Notes under the pieces: generated by a model
Told to the model about the DNA's origin: nothing
Databases searched by the model: none
Seen by the model: the letters and a program-made list of their open reading frames with translations, nothing else
Source: Ophthalmolycus amberensis
Taxonomy: Eukaryota > Chordata > Actinopteri > Perciformes > Zoarcidae
Direction of reading: 5' to 3'
Length of the DNA: 64,000 bases
NCBI GenBank assembly: GCA_024529925.1
Contig: JAFEUB010001593.1
Coordinates: 153,501 to 217,500, forward strand
In this document: positions 42,697 through 55,040 of the stretch, piece by piece
How positions within the stretch are numbered: position 1 is the first letter of the stretch
Layout of the letters: the number at the start of each line of letters is the position of its first letter
Position numbers and translations under genes: made by a program

Positions 42697-43451
42697 CCGT
42701 ACTTTTCGGACTATAAGCCGCTACTTTTTACCCCACGCTTTGAGGCCTCGGCTTATAGTCCGGTGCGCTTTATATACGGATTTTTCCGTAGCTTTTCTCT
42801 GCCACAACAACAACCGCAACTTCCGGTTCCGGTCTAACAGCAGCAAGCCAGTTAGCCGTAAATGCTATTCAGAGCTATGAGTAGAGAAGATCAGCTTTTT
42901 CTCAAGTCTGCCACCTTCACCAACGGGTTCTGAACCCGTTGGTGAAGGTGGATTCTGTCACACTGTTCCGAGCTGTTAGGATCCACTGGCAGACTTGAGA
43001 AAAAGCTGATCTTCTCTGCTCATAGCTCTGAATAGCATTTACGGCTAACTGGCTTGGCAACAACAGCTATTCAGAGCTATGAGCAACAACAGTTACCGGT
43101 ATTGCCTCATTGCTTTTCGTTTGGTAGCCGTGAGAGACCTTAGTCTGTAATGCAAGTATGTCTGCATGAAAAGATGTACAAAGATATATTATATATTCGC
43201 TAATGCTAATCGCGGTTAGCATTTCCCCATTGGCCGTAATGTTAAAATTAGCTTAGAAGCTAGCGACATGTTATGATGTTCATAGAAGAAGACAACTTTA
43301 GTACGGTACTGTTAAAAGCATCTTGCTGTTCAACGGGGACACCTGCGGCTTATAGACCAGTGCGGCTTATCTATGTACAAATTCTTTATTCTGTTAAAAA
43401 TCAGCTGGTGCGGCCTATATACCGGTGCGTTCTATAGCCCGGAAAGTACGG
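42697..43451. mobile_element. Mariner-type MITE with internal hairpin
   Basis: The ends CCGTACTTTTCGGACTATAA and, reversed, CCGTACTTTCCGGGCTATAG are flanked by TA on both sides (42695-42696, 43452-43453). This fits Tc1/mariner insertion. The 755-bp element has no ORF of note. It contains a long inverted repeat, listed separately. Confidence 0.8.
42845..43055. repeat. Long inverted repeat with a nested short palindrome
   Basis: Arm 42845-42912 and arm 42988-43055 (68 nt each) are reverse complements with one mismatch noticed (CTCTGCTC against CTCTACTC). Inside, next to the left arm, a perfect 20-nt hairpin with a one-base loop lies at 42911-42951. A third partial copy of the arm (GCTATTCAGAGCTATGAG) follows at 43066-43083. 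Confidence 0.93.
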
Positions 43452-43453
43452 TA

Positions 43454-43649
43454 TCTCTACTGGCCACTAGGTACCTGCTGAAAGAATGTACTCTGTGCAT
43501 GTATGGTACTATGGGGCATTTTGGATCAAAGCATTCCCTAGATGATCACGGCTCATCTGCAGTTGTATTCTGCCTTGAAATGTAAGAAATAAAAGACTTC
43601 TTGAAAGACTTCTTGGACTATTTGAGTGAAGTAGAGCAGGAGCTTCAAG
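43454..43649. other. Short spacer
   Basis: Nothing recognised. Confidence 0.4.
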
Positions 43650-43969
43650 GATTTGAGGCAATGGCCCAGAGGCTCTGGAATGCTCTGCCTGCAACTCTAC
43701 GCCTCGCAGATACTGTGAATACTTTTAAAAAACAGCTCAAAACCCACCTGTTTAGGCTGGCGTTTGAGTAAAAACCCATGTCCTAGACCTGCTCTTAAAA
43801 TATGTTTTAAATTTTTATTTTATTTTTTATTATTTTTCTCTGTGTATGTTATTTATTGACCCTAGGGTCACATTGTGTTTTTTATGCTTTTAAATTTCTG
43901 CTCTGTTAAGCACTTTGTGATGTTATGTCTGTGAAAAGCGCTCTATAAATAAATTTCATTCATTCATTC
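43650..43969 (+). mobile_element. 3' end of an L2-type LINE
   Basis: The first 120 bp match 10356-10480 (CTCTGGAATGCTCTGCCTGC, then CCACCTGTTTAGGCTGGCGT) and contain the reverse transcriptase end and stop. The 3' untranslated part follows (AGCACTTTGTGATGTTATG, then GCGCTCTATAAATAAATTTC) and closes with CATTCATTCATTC, the short tandem tail typical of L2. Confidence 0.88.
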
Positions 43970-45090
43970 AAGGAAGGAGGCAAACAGTCTTAATCTAATC
44001 TAGGACATTAGGATTGCAGTGCACAGCATAAATAAGAACATTTCAGCTTCACTGCTCTGAGCCCTTGACCCCACCATCAACACAGAGGGAAAGAAATAAA
44101 CTGCTTGCCCTTCCTGCAGTCACACATACTGGTCATCACCTGGATAAAATGCAGCCATGCAGCCCCTCCTCCAAAAAATCTAAAATGATCTTATTTTGGG
44201 GGATGCAATTGAAAACAAGACAGTGTTCCGGGGCCAGGAAGTGTAAATGAGCAGATGGTAATTATCTCCAGCATGATTCATGGATCAGATTAAGGCCAGT
44301 CCCCTGCACATTAATGCTGTGTCAGCTGTTTGATCCCACAGTTTACATTTTAATCTGAGCTTTTCTGGCAAATGTACAGCGAACTCGGAATGGAGACTGT
44401 TTTCCTCTCCTCTTTTTAGCATTCTACTTTGAACTACTTTTGGCGTTTGGAATGAAAACATCTTCCATCTTGGCTGCCATGATGACTGTGAAATAAATCT
44501 GAATTTAACCGCGATGAAGAAGCTAATCTTTAATACAAACCTGAGATCCTAGTTTTCATTCTTGATTGCCTTTCTTTTCCCTCAGGATGCTTGCAGGTTT
44601 CCCTCCGAGGGACGCTGGGTTACAACCTGAGGGATTTGGGATGGCTCTCAGAGGTAAATGATGGATTCAATGTCAGCACTTAAAGAGGACAGTCCTGCAC
44701 CATCTGCAGGGTTCCTCAGCCCCATGTAAAAGTACACCTCTGGAGGCCTGCAGCCAAGCTGTTAGGGTCAACGTCAGTTAATGGATCGAGTTGCTGGCAC
44801 TTAACAGATAATTTGTCGCCAGCATAAATGGCATCAAGAGGCCATATGTACATCAATGCTTATGTCAATATCTACTAGCAGCACCATCTGTATCAGGCCG
44901 AGATGAAGCTGAAGGGGAGATACTCAAGTTTTTAGTTTGGATTTAAGTGTCAATGTGTACTCTCACATTACCAACCATCATTTGATATATCGAAAGGTCC
45001 ATTTAGATTGGCTGGGAGACAGACATTTTTTCTCTAAAGGTTTGTCTCACTGAGTTCGTAATTCCCAATATAGTTAACCTTTTGTGGGCC
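43970..45090. other. ALCAM intron 1, unassigned
   Basis: Plain sequence; no exon or repeat with clear ends. Confidence 0.45.
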
Positions 45091-45095
45091 ATGAG

Positions 45096-45486
45096 TGTCA
45101 CGGGACATAATGAGGACTCAAGTGCAGACGGTCAGGTGAAGTGAAAAAAGGGTTTAATGAAAAACCAAAAACAAACATGAATCCAAGGACAAGACAAGAG
45201 ACGAGGGGGGAAATCCGGCAGGACAAAGCAGAACAGGCAGACTGGGAAACCGGGAACAGGACGAGCAAACCGGGCAGGTGGGTAGGAAACAAACAATGAT
45301 CTGGCAGTGGGTGGGTGTGAGGCAGGGGTTTAAATAGTGAAGGAGGCAGAGTGAGCAGGTGAGCGTAATGAGCTGATGAGGTGAGTGTGACTGGCAGGTG
45401 CACTGAATGAACTCATTAGGTGAGTGAGGAGCTACAGGAAGAAACACAAAGACACAGAACACACAGGGCAAAGCCTGATCGTGACA
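45096..45486 (-). mobile_element. Solo LTR-like element, uninterrupted sister of 12537-16416
   Basis: TGTCACGGG...GATCGTGACA, with ATGAG duplicated at 45091-45095 and 45487-45491. It shares CTGGCAGGTGCACTGAAT and GAGCAGGTGAGNGTAATGAG with the other copy. On the minus strand TATTTAAACCCC could be a TATA box. At 391 bp it shows what the split copy looked like before the hAT landed in it. Confidence 0.7.
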
Positions 45487-45491
45487 ATGAG

Positions 45492-46337
45492 TGTGTGATC
45501 GTGGAGAGTGATTATGTGAAGGTCACGTAAACGTTCCATATCTTCACCTCTACAATATCCAGCACTAAGACAGTATCATTTACAGTAACAGTAACACAGA
45601 TGGGCCCAATAAAGTGCAGCCCACGAGTCTACTCAGCAATCAGCGAGCTGCTTTTCATTTCCTGTGATGTGGTACAGCTCCAGTAAGTGTTATCAACATG
45701 TGTTTTACAATCAATAATACAATCTGCAGGCACAAATGGTACCCACAATGTGATATAATGTTAAATATTGCACACTTGATTATTACTACCATTAGTTTGT
45801 GCTCATTCGGATTCTCTCATAAACACAGAAATACATTTTCAGTTCATAGTCAAGGGAACATCATCTACTTTAAGCCCATGCTGTCACCGTCACCTATTTG
45901 TAGTTTGAAAGAAGAAGTTATGTTTATGAAAATGTTTCGGTGGACTTTTCCTTTGAGACCTTTCCGAGCGGAAGCTGTGAGACCAGTGTCTTGGAACCTG
46001 TCCCAGTAACCACACAGAGCTTCAAAACCCAGTCAAGCTAATCACAGCTTTTGTTACAGAACAAAAATGCGAACAGGAGGTTTGAACACATGAGTGAGTC
46101 TCTGATGTCTCTGACTGCTACAAAAAGCATGAAATCCTCTACAGCAGAAGATGTGGAAGTGGAAGTTGACCGTTTTCCTGTTAAGAAGCACAAGTCCTGG
46201 AATCAGAGTTATATTTGTTGCTATGTTTTTTCATTTTGCAGAGATTCATTAAGCGTGAAGACAAGGTCCCACATGGTATTAGCACATCTCTGTGTCGCTT
46301 CCCGTGGAATAATAGAACTACAACAGTGGAGGTGGGA

Positions 46338-46381
<44 letters not shown>

Positions 46382-47234
46382 TAAGACCAGCAGGATGTGG
46401 CAGAGGCTGATTCTAGTAGCTGCCTGAAGGGTTAGTCTCACTTTGGTTTGTTCAGAGGCCAAGCATCCCCCTACTCTTCCATCTGCCCTTACACGTCTTA
46501 CAAAACGTTCTCTATTCCACACACACAGTTTGCTGCATTCCAGCACAGGCTTTCAACATGGGAGCTGCTCGCTGGTTTAGGCACGTCTCACCTGAAAACC
46601 TGACAGCCGAAGATTTTAAACACCATCACATGTTAAATGAAAAATGTAATTGATCTCTATTTGCATGGTGTTGACAGGGGAATATTACGTATAATAAAGC
46701 CTAGTCTACGCTAAGCAGCTGCACAAAAGGGAGCACAGACAGTCTTTCCCTTTGCATTATTCTAATCTTCCCCAGCGCTGCCACGACAGAGAAATCCATC
46801 GGGTTCCTTTAGGTAAGACAGTTCAGGTTTTATGACATGAAGAAAAAAACTAAACAGTCAGCATGGCTTCCTGTTGCAGCTGGATCTGAAGACGAAGGAC
46901 AAGGCCAGTGGCTTGTGGTGTGGAGGTCAGAGCAGCCCTGGTGAGTCCCAGTGGATTCCTCTGGCAGAGTTTAAATTACTACCTGCCACCACCAGCATGC
47001 CTTGAAACAGAGGGCCTCTGTTTAGTGCATTCCTGCCTGCTCTGTTTTTCTCACGCACATATGCATGCTAAGTTTTGCAAACAATGCCTTACACCTCCTT
47101 AAAAAGCCCTCATGGCTTTACCTTCCCCCTTTACAGGAGCAGTTTGTACAGCAGTGCCCTCCTCTAGCCCCGTGCTGATTCAGTCCCACACTCTCCAGAG
47201 CTTCGTAGCAACACTGCTATTGTTATTAAGATGA
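45492..47234. other. ALCAM intron 1, unassigned, with an AC run
   Basis: A 40-bp AC dinucleotide run lies at 46339-46378. No exon or transposon end is recognised. Confidence 0.5.
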
Positions 47235-47242
47235 GTAAACCT

Positions 47243-47908
47243 TAGGGCTGGGCGGTATACCGGTTTCAATTTCCCGTATGATATGAATTTTTCATATACA
47301 GTCATACCGGTGCACAGCCGAAACAACTTCTGTTGCTCTTCAACAGGCAGCAAAATATATTGTTCGCCGGTAGGAGTGCTACGGTCGGAGCTAGTTGTCT
47401 TACCTGTATTGAGAGGGAACCCTAGTCATGGTTTACTTTATAACTTTATATCAACAATTAACAACCCACAACTAACGCTCTTTAACAGGGCAAAACACCA
47501 CGACTCAACAGTTTGTGACAGATAAACAATTTGTAGCACTAATAATTGTACATTTATAAAATTTCTCCGCCGAACTGCATGATGGGTAAAGCTCGCTTGC
47601 TAACAGCTGTGAGAGGCTCTGTCGCGGCAGTAACGTTACATTAAAGAACAGAAAAGAGCGATGCAGGATGAACAAAGACTGAACAATAAAAGGTATTTAG
47701 GTCAGACACATATGCAACGCTGATTACCGTAATGTGTGTGGTATTTGTTATAAATGTACATAGACGGTGATAAGCTGTACATGTAGCGGCTTCTTCTTCT
47801 TTAAATTCCATTGGCGGATGGCAACCAACTTGCATAGGTGCATACCGCCACCTACTGAGTGTGCATTTTCAGGGTAACATTTTCTTCACTGTTCTGATAA
47901 TAAAATAA

Positions 47909-47959
<51 letters not shown>

Positions 47960-48256
47960 TAAATAACTGAAGAAATAAACCTAAACAACACCTACTAACT
48001 AAATCCTACGGTCTAATCCCGTTTCTTTCCATGGAGGGGCTTAGGACCCAGGGGAATGTAGATGAAGGAAACAGGAAGTGACGGAACGGAAGACACGCCA
48101 CACAAACAGCTGTTCACCGCTCGCTGGCCTGCCGTTTCTTTTCCTGTTAATTAATTGATGCTTTAACATGGAAAAAAATACCGTGATATACCGTGAAACC
48201 GCCAGAGTCTTACAAAATACCGTGATATGCATTTTTGGTCATACCGCCCAGCCCTA
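47243..48256. mobile_element. hAT MITE with perfect 8-bp target duplication
   Basis: The ends TAGGGCTGGGCGGTATACC and, reversed, TAGGGCTGGGCGGTATGAC bound 1014 bp. GTAAACCT is duplicated at 47235-47242 and 48257-48264. Sub-terminal words ATACCG and CGGTAT recur. An AT run lies inside at 47913-47954. No transposase motif was recognised. Confidence 0.93.
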
Positions 48257-48264
48257 GTAAACCT

Positions 48265-49196
48265 AACCGACCTGTGCATGGACTCACTCCGTTTTCTGAG
48301 GGTGCTGTAATGGCAAGTTCTGGGAAAGATCACTGGCTTTCACCAGTCATGAATGGCTTCCTCCCTTTGTATCATTCCCTCCATCCATCTCTCACAAAGC
48401 CAAATGACAGACATCGCTGAGGAGAGCAGCTCTTACTGTCTGCTCATTATGGATCGTTATAGATCGGGCTAGAACGCAGTTGTTAGTCAGCTAAGAGCAG
48501 CATCCCCCAACATACATGCACACACGCATGGCACCACTTCACCAGACTGATTTCATCTTATTTTTGGCAGCAATTTGACTCAGTTGATTGAGGCCTGCGG
48601 TCAGCACCAAACTCTTCCGTCTGTTAGACAGCTCCGCATGAACACTGTAGGTCTGAGGCTCAATGGGTAGATCATTTGACTACACCACAAGTGCACTCTT
48701 TAAACTACTTGCGACAGCGTGAAGTCCTATTCACACAGTGCTATCTGGGGACCTCTAGTCATTTCTCATAATTTCAGACGTCGTCTGTGATTTTAATTCT
48801 GTGGAAAGCTGTCAAGTCCATAACTTGTCATGTACAACTTCCACCGCATATTACCGACCATATTTTACCAAACACAGAGGTCATGTAATAATAATAGTCC
48901 TGTGCAAATCGGTAGCCCTGTTATTTACAATATTAGTCCCATGCAAATAGGGCTTCAGTCACCAAGGTGGCAAAAGGTAATGGTAGATTCCCTATGATTC
49001 ACGAATGATAAATAATGAGATATTTGCTTGAAGCCATTCAGTCACATCAGTACCAACCAGTGGCGGGCCGTGCATTTTATACCTGGGCCTTCAGTGCTGT
49101 CCTACTACAGTTAAACCACCTCCTAATAACCTCATGATGACACCACAGCTACGGTTATTATTTGTTTCTAGGGGTGTAATAATACACGTATTTGTC
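48265..49196. other. ALCAM intron 1, with a possible transposon end
   Basis: Plain sequence up to about 49058. CAGTGGCGGGCCGTGCATTT then starts abruptly and resembles the terminus of a DNA transposon, but no partner end is seen on either side of the following array. Confidence 0.4.
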
Positions 49197-52100
49197 CATC
49201 TAACTGTCTGTCTGCCTGTCTCACTCTCTCACTCACTCAGTCCGCCTGTCTCACTCTCTCACTCACTCAGTCCATCTAACTGTCTGTCTGCCTGTCTCAC
49301 TCTCTCACTCACTCAGTCCATCTAACTGTCTGTCTGCCTGTCTCACTCTCTCACTCACTCAGTCCATCTAACTGTCTGTCTGCCTGTCTCACTCTCTCAC
49401 TCACTCAGTCCATCTAACTGTCTGTCTGCCTGTCTCACTCTCTCACTCACTCAGTCCATCTAACTGTCTGTCTGCCTGTCTCTCTCTCCCACTCACTCAG
49501 TCCATCTAACTGTCTGTCTGCCTGTCTCACTCACTCAGTCAGTCCATCTAACTGTCTGTCTGCCTGTCTCACTCTCTCACTCACTCAGTCCATCTAACTG
49601 TCTGTCTGCCTGTCTCTCTCTCCCACTCACTCAGTCCATCTAACTGTCTGTCTGCCTGTCTCTCTCACTCACTCAGTCCATCTAACTGTCTGTCTGCCTG
49701 TCTCTCTCACTCACTCAGTCCATCTAACTGTCTGTCTGCCTGCCTGTCTCTCTCTCCCTCTCACTCAGTCCATCTAACTGTCTGTCTGCCTGTCTGTCTC
49801 TCTCTCCCTCTCACTCAGTCCATCTAACTGTCTGTCTGCCTGTCTCTCTCTCTCTCACTCACTCAGTCCATCTAACTGTCTGTCTGCCTGTCTCTCTCTC
49901 TCTCACTCACTCAGTCCATCTAACTGTCTGTCTGCCTGTCTCTCACTCTCACTCACTCAGTCCATCTAACTGTCTGTCTGCCTGTCTGTCTCTCTCTCCC
50001 TCTCACTCAGTCCATCTAACTGTCTGTCTGCCTGTCTCTCTCTCTCTCACTCACTCAGTCCATCTAACTGTCTGTCTGCCTGTCTCTCTCTCTCTCACTC
50101 ACTCAGTCCATCTAACTGTCTGTCTGCCTGTCTCTCACTCTCTCACTCACTCAGTCCATCTAACTGTCTGTCTGCCTGTCTCTCACTCTCTCACTCACTC
50201 AGTCCATCTAACTGTCTGTCTGTCTGCCTGTCTCTCTCTCCCACTCACTCAGTCCATCTAACTGTCTGTCTGCCTGTCTCTCTCACTCACTCAGTCCATC
50301 TAACTGTCTGTCTGCCTGTCTCTCTCTCACTCACTCAGTCCATCTAACTGTCTGTCTGCCTGCCTGTCTCTCTCTCCCTCTCACTCAGTCCATCTAACTG
50401 TCTGTCTGCCTGTCTGTCTCTCTCTCCCTCTCACTCAGTCCATCTAACTGTCTGTCTGCCTGTCTCTCTCTCTCTCACTCACTCAGTCCATCTAACTGTC
50501 TGTCTGCCTGTCTGTCTCTCTCTCCCTCTCACTCAGTCCATCTAACTGTCTGTCTGCCTGTCTCTCTCTCTCTCACTCACTCAGTCCATCTAACTGTCTG
50601 TCTGCCTGTCTCTCACTCTCTCACTCACTCAGTCCATCTAACTGTCTGTCTGCCTGCCTGTCTCTCTCTCCCTCTCACTCAGTCCATCTAACTGTATGTC
50701 TGCCTGCCTGTCTCTCTCTCCCTCTCACTCAGTCCATCTAACTGTCTGTCTGCCTGTCTCTCTCTCTCTCTCACTCACTCAGTCCATCTAACTGTCTGTC
50801 TGCCTGCCTGTCTCTCTCTCCCTCTCACTCAGTCCATCTAACTGTCTGTCTGCCTGTCTGTCTCTCTCTCCCTCTCACTCAGTCCATCTAACTGTCTGTC
50901 TGCCTGTCTCACTCACTCACTCAGTCCATCTAACTGTCTGTCTGCCTGTCTCACTCTCTCTCTCTCTCTCACTCACTCAGTCCATCTAACGGTCTGTCTG
51001 CCTGTCTCTCTCTCTCTCTCACTCACTCAGTCCATCTAACTGTCTGTCTGCCTGTCTCTCTCTCCCACTCACTCAGTCCATCTAACTGTCTGTCTGCCTG
51101 TCTCACTCTCTCACTCACTCAGTCCATCTAACTGTCTGTCTGCCTGTCTCTCTCTCCCACTCACTCAGTCCATCTAACTGTCTGTCTGCCTGTCTCACTC
51201 TCTCACTCACTCAGTCCATCTAACTGTCTGTCTGCCTGTCTCACTCTCCCACTCACTCAGTCCATCTAACTGTCTGTCTGCCTGCCTGTCTCTCTCTCCC
51301 TCTCACTCAGTCCATCTAACTGTCTGTCTGCCTGTCTGTCTCTCTCTCACTCACTCAGTCCATCTAACTGTCTGTCTGCCTGTCTCACTCTCCCACTCAC
51401 TCAGTCCATCTAACTGTCTGTCTGCCTGCCTGTCTCTCTATCCCTCTCACTCAGTCCATCTAACTGTCTGTCTGCCTGTCTCTCTCTCCCTCTCACTCAG
51501 TCCATCTAACTGTCTGTCTGCCTGTCTCTCTCTCCCTCTCACTCAGTCCATCTAACTGTCTGTCTGCCTGTCTCTCTCTCTCACTCACTCAGTCCATCTA
51601 ACTGTCTGTCTGTCTGCCTGTCTCACTCTCTCACTCACTCAGTCCATCTAACTGTCTGTCTGCCTGTCTCTCTCTCCCACTCACTCAGTCCATCTAACTG
51701 TCTGTCTGCCTGTCTCTCTCTCTCACTCACTCAGTCCATCTAACTGTCTGTCTGCCTGTCTCTCTCTCTCACTCACTCAGTCCATCTAACTGTCTGTCTG
51801 CCTGTCTCTCTCTCTCACTCACTCAGTCCATCTAACTGTCTGTCTGTCTGCCTGTCTCACTCTCTCACTCACTCAGTCCATCTAACTGTCTGTCTGCCTG
51901 TCTCTCTCTCCCACTCACTCAGTCCATCTAACTGTCTGTCTGCCTGTCTCACTCTCTCACTCACTCAGTCCATCTAACTGTCTGTCTGCCTGTCTCACTC
52001 TCTCACTCACTCAGTCCATCTAACTGTCTGTCTGCCTGTCTCACTCTCTCACTCACTCAGTCCATCTAACTGTCTGTCTGCCTGTCTCACTCTCTCACTC

Positions 52101-52980
52101 ACTCAGTCCATCTAACTGTCTGTCTGCCTGTCTCTCTCTCTCACTCACTCAGTCCATCTAACTGTCTGTCTGCCTGTCTCTCTCTCCCACTCACTCAGTC
52201 CATCTAACTGTCTGTCTGCCTGTCTCTCTCTCCCTCTCAATCAGTCCATCTAACTGTCTGTCTGCCTGTCTCTCTCTCCCACTCACTCAGTCCATCTAAC
52301 TGTCTGTCTGCCTGCCTGTCTCTCTCTCCCTCTCACTCAGTCCATCTAACTGTCTGTCTGCCTGTCTCTCTCTCTCACTCACTCAGTCCATCTAACTGTC
52401 TGTCTGTCTGCCTGTCTCACTCTCCCACTCACTCAGTCCATCTAACTGTCTATCTGCCTGTCTCACTCTCTCACTCACTCAGTCCATCTAACTGTCTGTC
52501 TGCCTGCCTGTCTCTCTATCCCTCTCACTCAGTCCATCTAACTGTCTGTCTGCCTGTCTCCTCTCTCCACTCACTCAGTCCATCTAACTGTCTGTCTGCC
52601 TGTCTCTCTCTCCCACTCACTCAGTCCATCTAACTGTCTGTCTGCCTGTCTCTCTCTCCCTCTCACTCAGTCCATCTAACTGTCTGTCTGCCTGTCTCTC
52701 TCTCCCACTCACTCAGTCCATCTAACTGTCTGTCTGCCTGCCTGTCTCTCTCTCCCTCTCACTCAGTCCATCTAACTGTCTGTCTGCCTGTCTCACTCTC
52801 TCACTCACTCAGTCCATCTAACTGTCTGTCTGCCTGTCTCTCTCCCACTCACTCAGTCCATCTAACTGTCTGTCTGTCTGCCTCACTCTCCCACTCACTC
52901 AGTCAGTCCATCTAACTGTCTGTCTGTCTGCCTGTCTCTCTCTCCCACTCAGTCAGTCCATCTAACTGTCTGTCTGCCTG
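49197..52980. repeat. 3.8-kb minisatellite, about 80 units of about 46 bp
   Basis: Units begin CATCTAACTGTCTGTCTGCC and continue with a variable (CT)n/CACT-rich part ending CACTCACTCAGTC. Unit length ranges from about 38 to 54 bp because TGTC, TGCC and TCTC steps expand and shrink within it. Distinct sub-types recur in blocks (ACTCTCTCACTCACTC, CTCTCTCCCACTCACTC and CTCTCTCCCTCTCACTC), showing amplification of multi-unit segments. The plus strand is strongly pyrimidine-rich. Confidence 0.96.
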
Positions 52981-53873
52981 ACGAATCAGGGAAGGACACA
53001 TCATGACTGCTAGAAGCAAAGAAACGCACCACTTTAAATCTTGTGCTCACCAGAGATGTGCTTATAAGTTTCTTGCAAAAAAGTCATTCAGCATGAAGAA
53101 ACATAAAAAAACAATGAATCAACTAAATCAACTGAAGAAATCTTAGTTGACAAAGACCAAAACAACTGATTGGTGGACTAATCGACTATCCACTTTGTTA
53201 TCTCTTCTTTCCCACCCACACCAGCAGTGGGAGAATACACTGCATTTAGAGAAAGAGGCAATGGGAGAGATATAGAAAGGGTGAACGCGCATCAGTGCAG
53301 TTATTGTGGCACACCTTCTATGTGTACATTGCCAGATGGCGCACTTATCAAATGGCCTGAGAATCCAACACAGAACCTGTGTTCCCACAATGAATATGCT
53401 CCAACAAATACAAATAAGTACATGAGCCTTAGCTTCAGATGCACAGAAAATAAGGAGAAGGTGGTAAAAACAGAGAAATGTGGCATCAATTTCTTGTACT
53501 TTCTACAAAAATAAATATTCCCCAGAAGATTTGGCTCTAACATCCATTTACACTTCTGCAGATACATGCACTTCATCTGGACACTGACTGGCCATTAAGT
53601 TGCTGAGAACAGCTCATCGCCTGCAGCTTCTGTGAAAGATTCTCCCAACGCTGCAGGTGTTACAGCACAGTCCTACCATTATCTGGCTGCCTCTGACCCT
53701 CCCTCCTGCTTCAGTCCACCCTCCTCTTTGCTCTCTCCTGTCTGTTTCAAACAGAGTCTTGCAGCCTGGATGAGTGCTTTGATCCAGCTCTAATCCCCCG
53801 CCATGCTTCTTGAGAACTTTACAGTTGGGAGCAAATTGATTGACAGTTCATAATCCCCTTCTTTTGCATGCAC

Positions 53874-53908
<35 letters not shown>

Positions 53909-55040
53909 TGCCTGCCTTGTCCTCACCCCCCAATAATCAAAATCAAAAGTCCAGCACAAAGCAAAATGTATTTTCTGTGGTATGAGGTTTGGAGCAGCTG
54001 GACAGCCAGACAAGTTTGGCTAAAGGGAGAGATAAGGCCGCACTCTTTGTGTTTGCGTTTGCCTTCGGTACTGACTCACTGCATTGACACACACACACAC
54101 ACACACACACACAGTGCTGTGCTAGCACTCCCCCAGGCCTACCTAGATAACACACATATTAGAGCGTGAATACACATCTCATGGAAGGGATGCGGGAGGT
54201 CCTTATCTCAACAAAGTCCTTGAAATTTCAAATGTGCTTCTCGTCCTGATGTAGCACAGTTGTGGAGTTTTAGACATGAACGACTTATTTCATGTACATG
54301 TTTCATGTTGCAAAACCAATTTGCCTTAAAGTTGAAATTGAGAGTTGAAGAACAATACAACACTGTTCACAAATGTCAATATGTCTTAACTATTATTACT
54401 AAGGCCTAACTACAACACAGCTGAGATACAGCAAGCCATCAATAAAGGCACATAAAGCCCTTTTGTTCCTCATGAGGACAGCAACAGGAATACCAGGGAG
54501 GACGCGGCCTTGAAGAAAAAACAGCACTGCTCTGGACACCAGGGATGTTTCGAGTGTTTTCATTCAGCTACTATTGTTTGAGATCAGATTCCCTTCATTC
54601 CCACATACACCTGCCACTGCCAACACTCCTGGCACTCCCTAGCCGTAAGACATGGGTTAGCTTGGTCACAGAGAACCTTTTAAAAACCACATGTTCAAAT
54701 CTTCACTTGTTGTCAGATTTGAATCTAACTGGAGATATTGATTCATCTAACCGTCTTCAGGCTTGGTGATTTGAGTTGTTTGTAGAACCATTGTGAGGAA
54801 AGCTTGACTTTGTCATTACGTATCTGAGCGGCTTCATTTTATCCATATTTCCTCCATCTTGCCCTTTAAGCACTGTGAGTGTGGCTATCCCTTCAAAGTA
54901 TTTTAGAAATCTTCTAAAGTACAATACTATTCACGGAATGTGATTTGCAGAATATGGATTCATCCAGGATAGACTTCTGTACCACACAATAAAATGCAAT
55001 GTCGTCTGCTTGTTTTTCATTGTCATGTGGCAAACTCAGC
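52981..55040. other. ALCAM intron 1, unassigned, two AC runs
   Basis: AC dinucleotide runs lie at 53875-53907 and 54087-54112. No exon or transposon end is recognised. Confidence 0.5.

Noticed and set aside
49197..52980. CRISPR-like array
   Set aside because: There is no conserved repeat alternating with unique spacers; the whole unit is repeated with length changes, and the genome is vertebrate.
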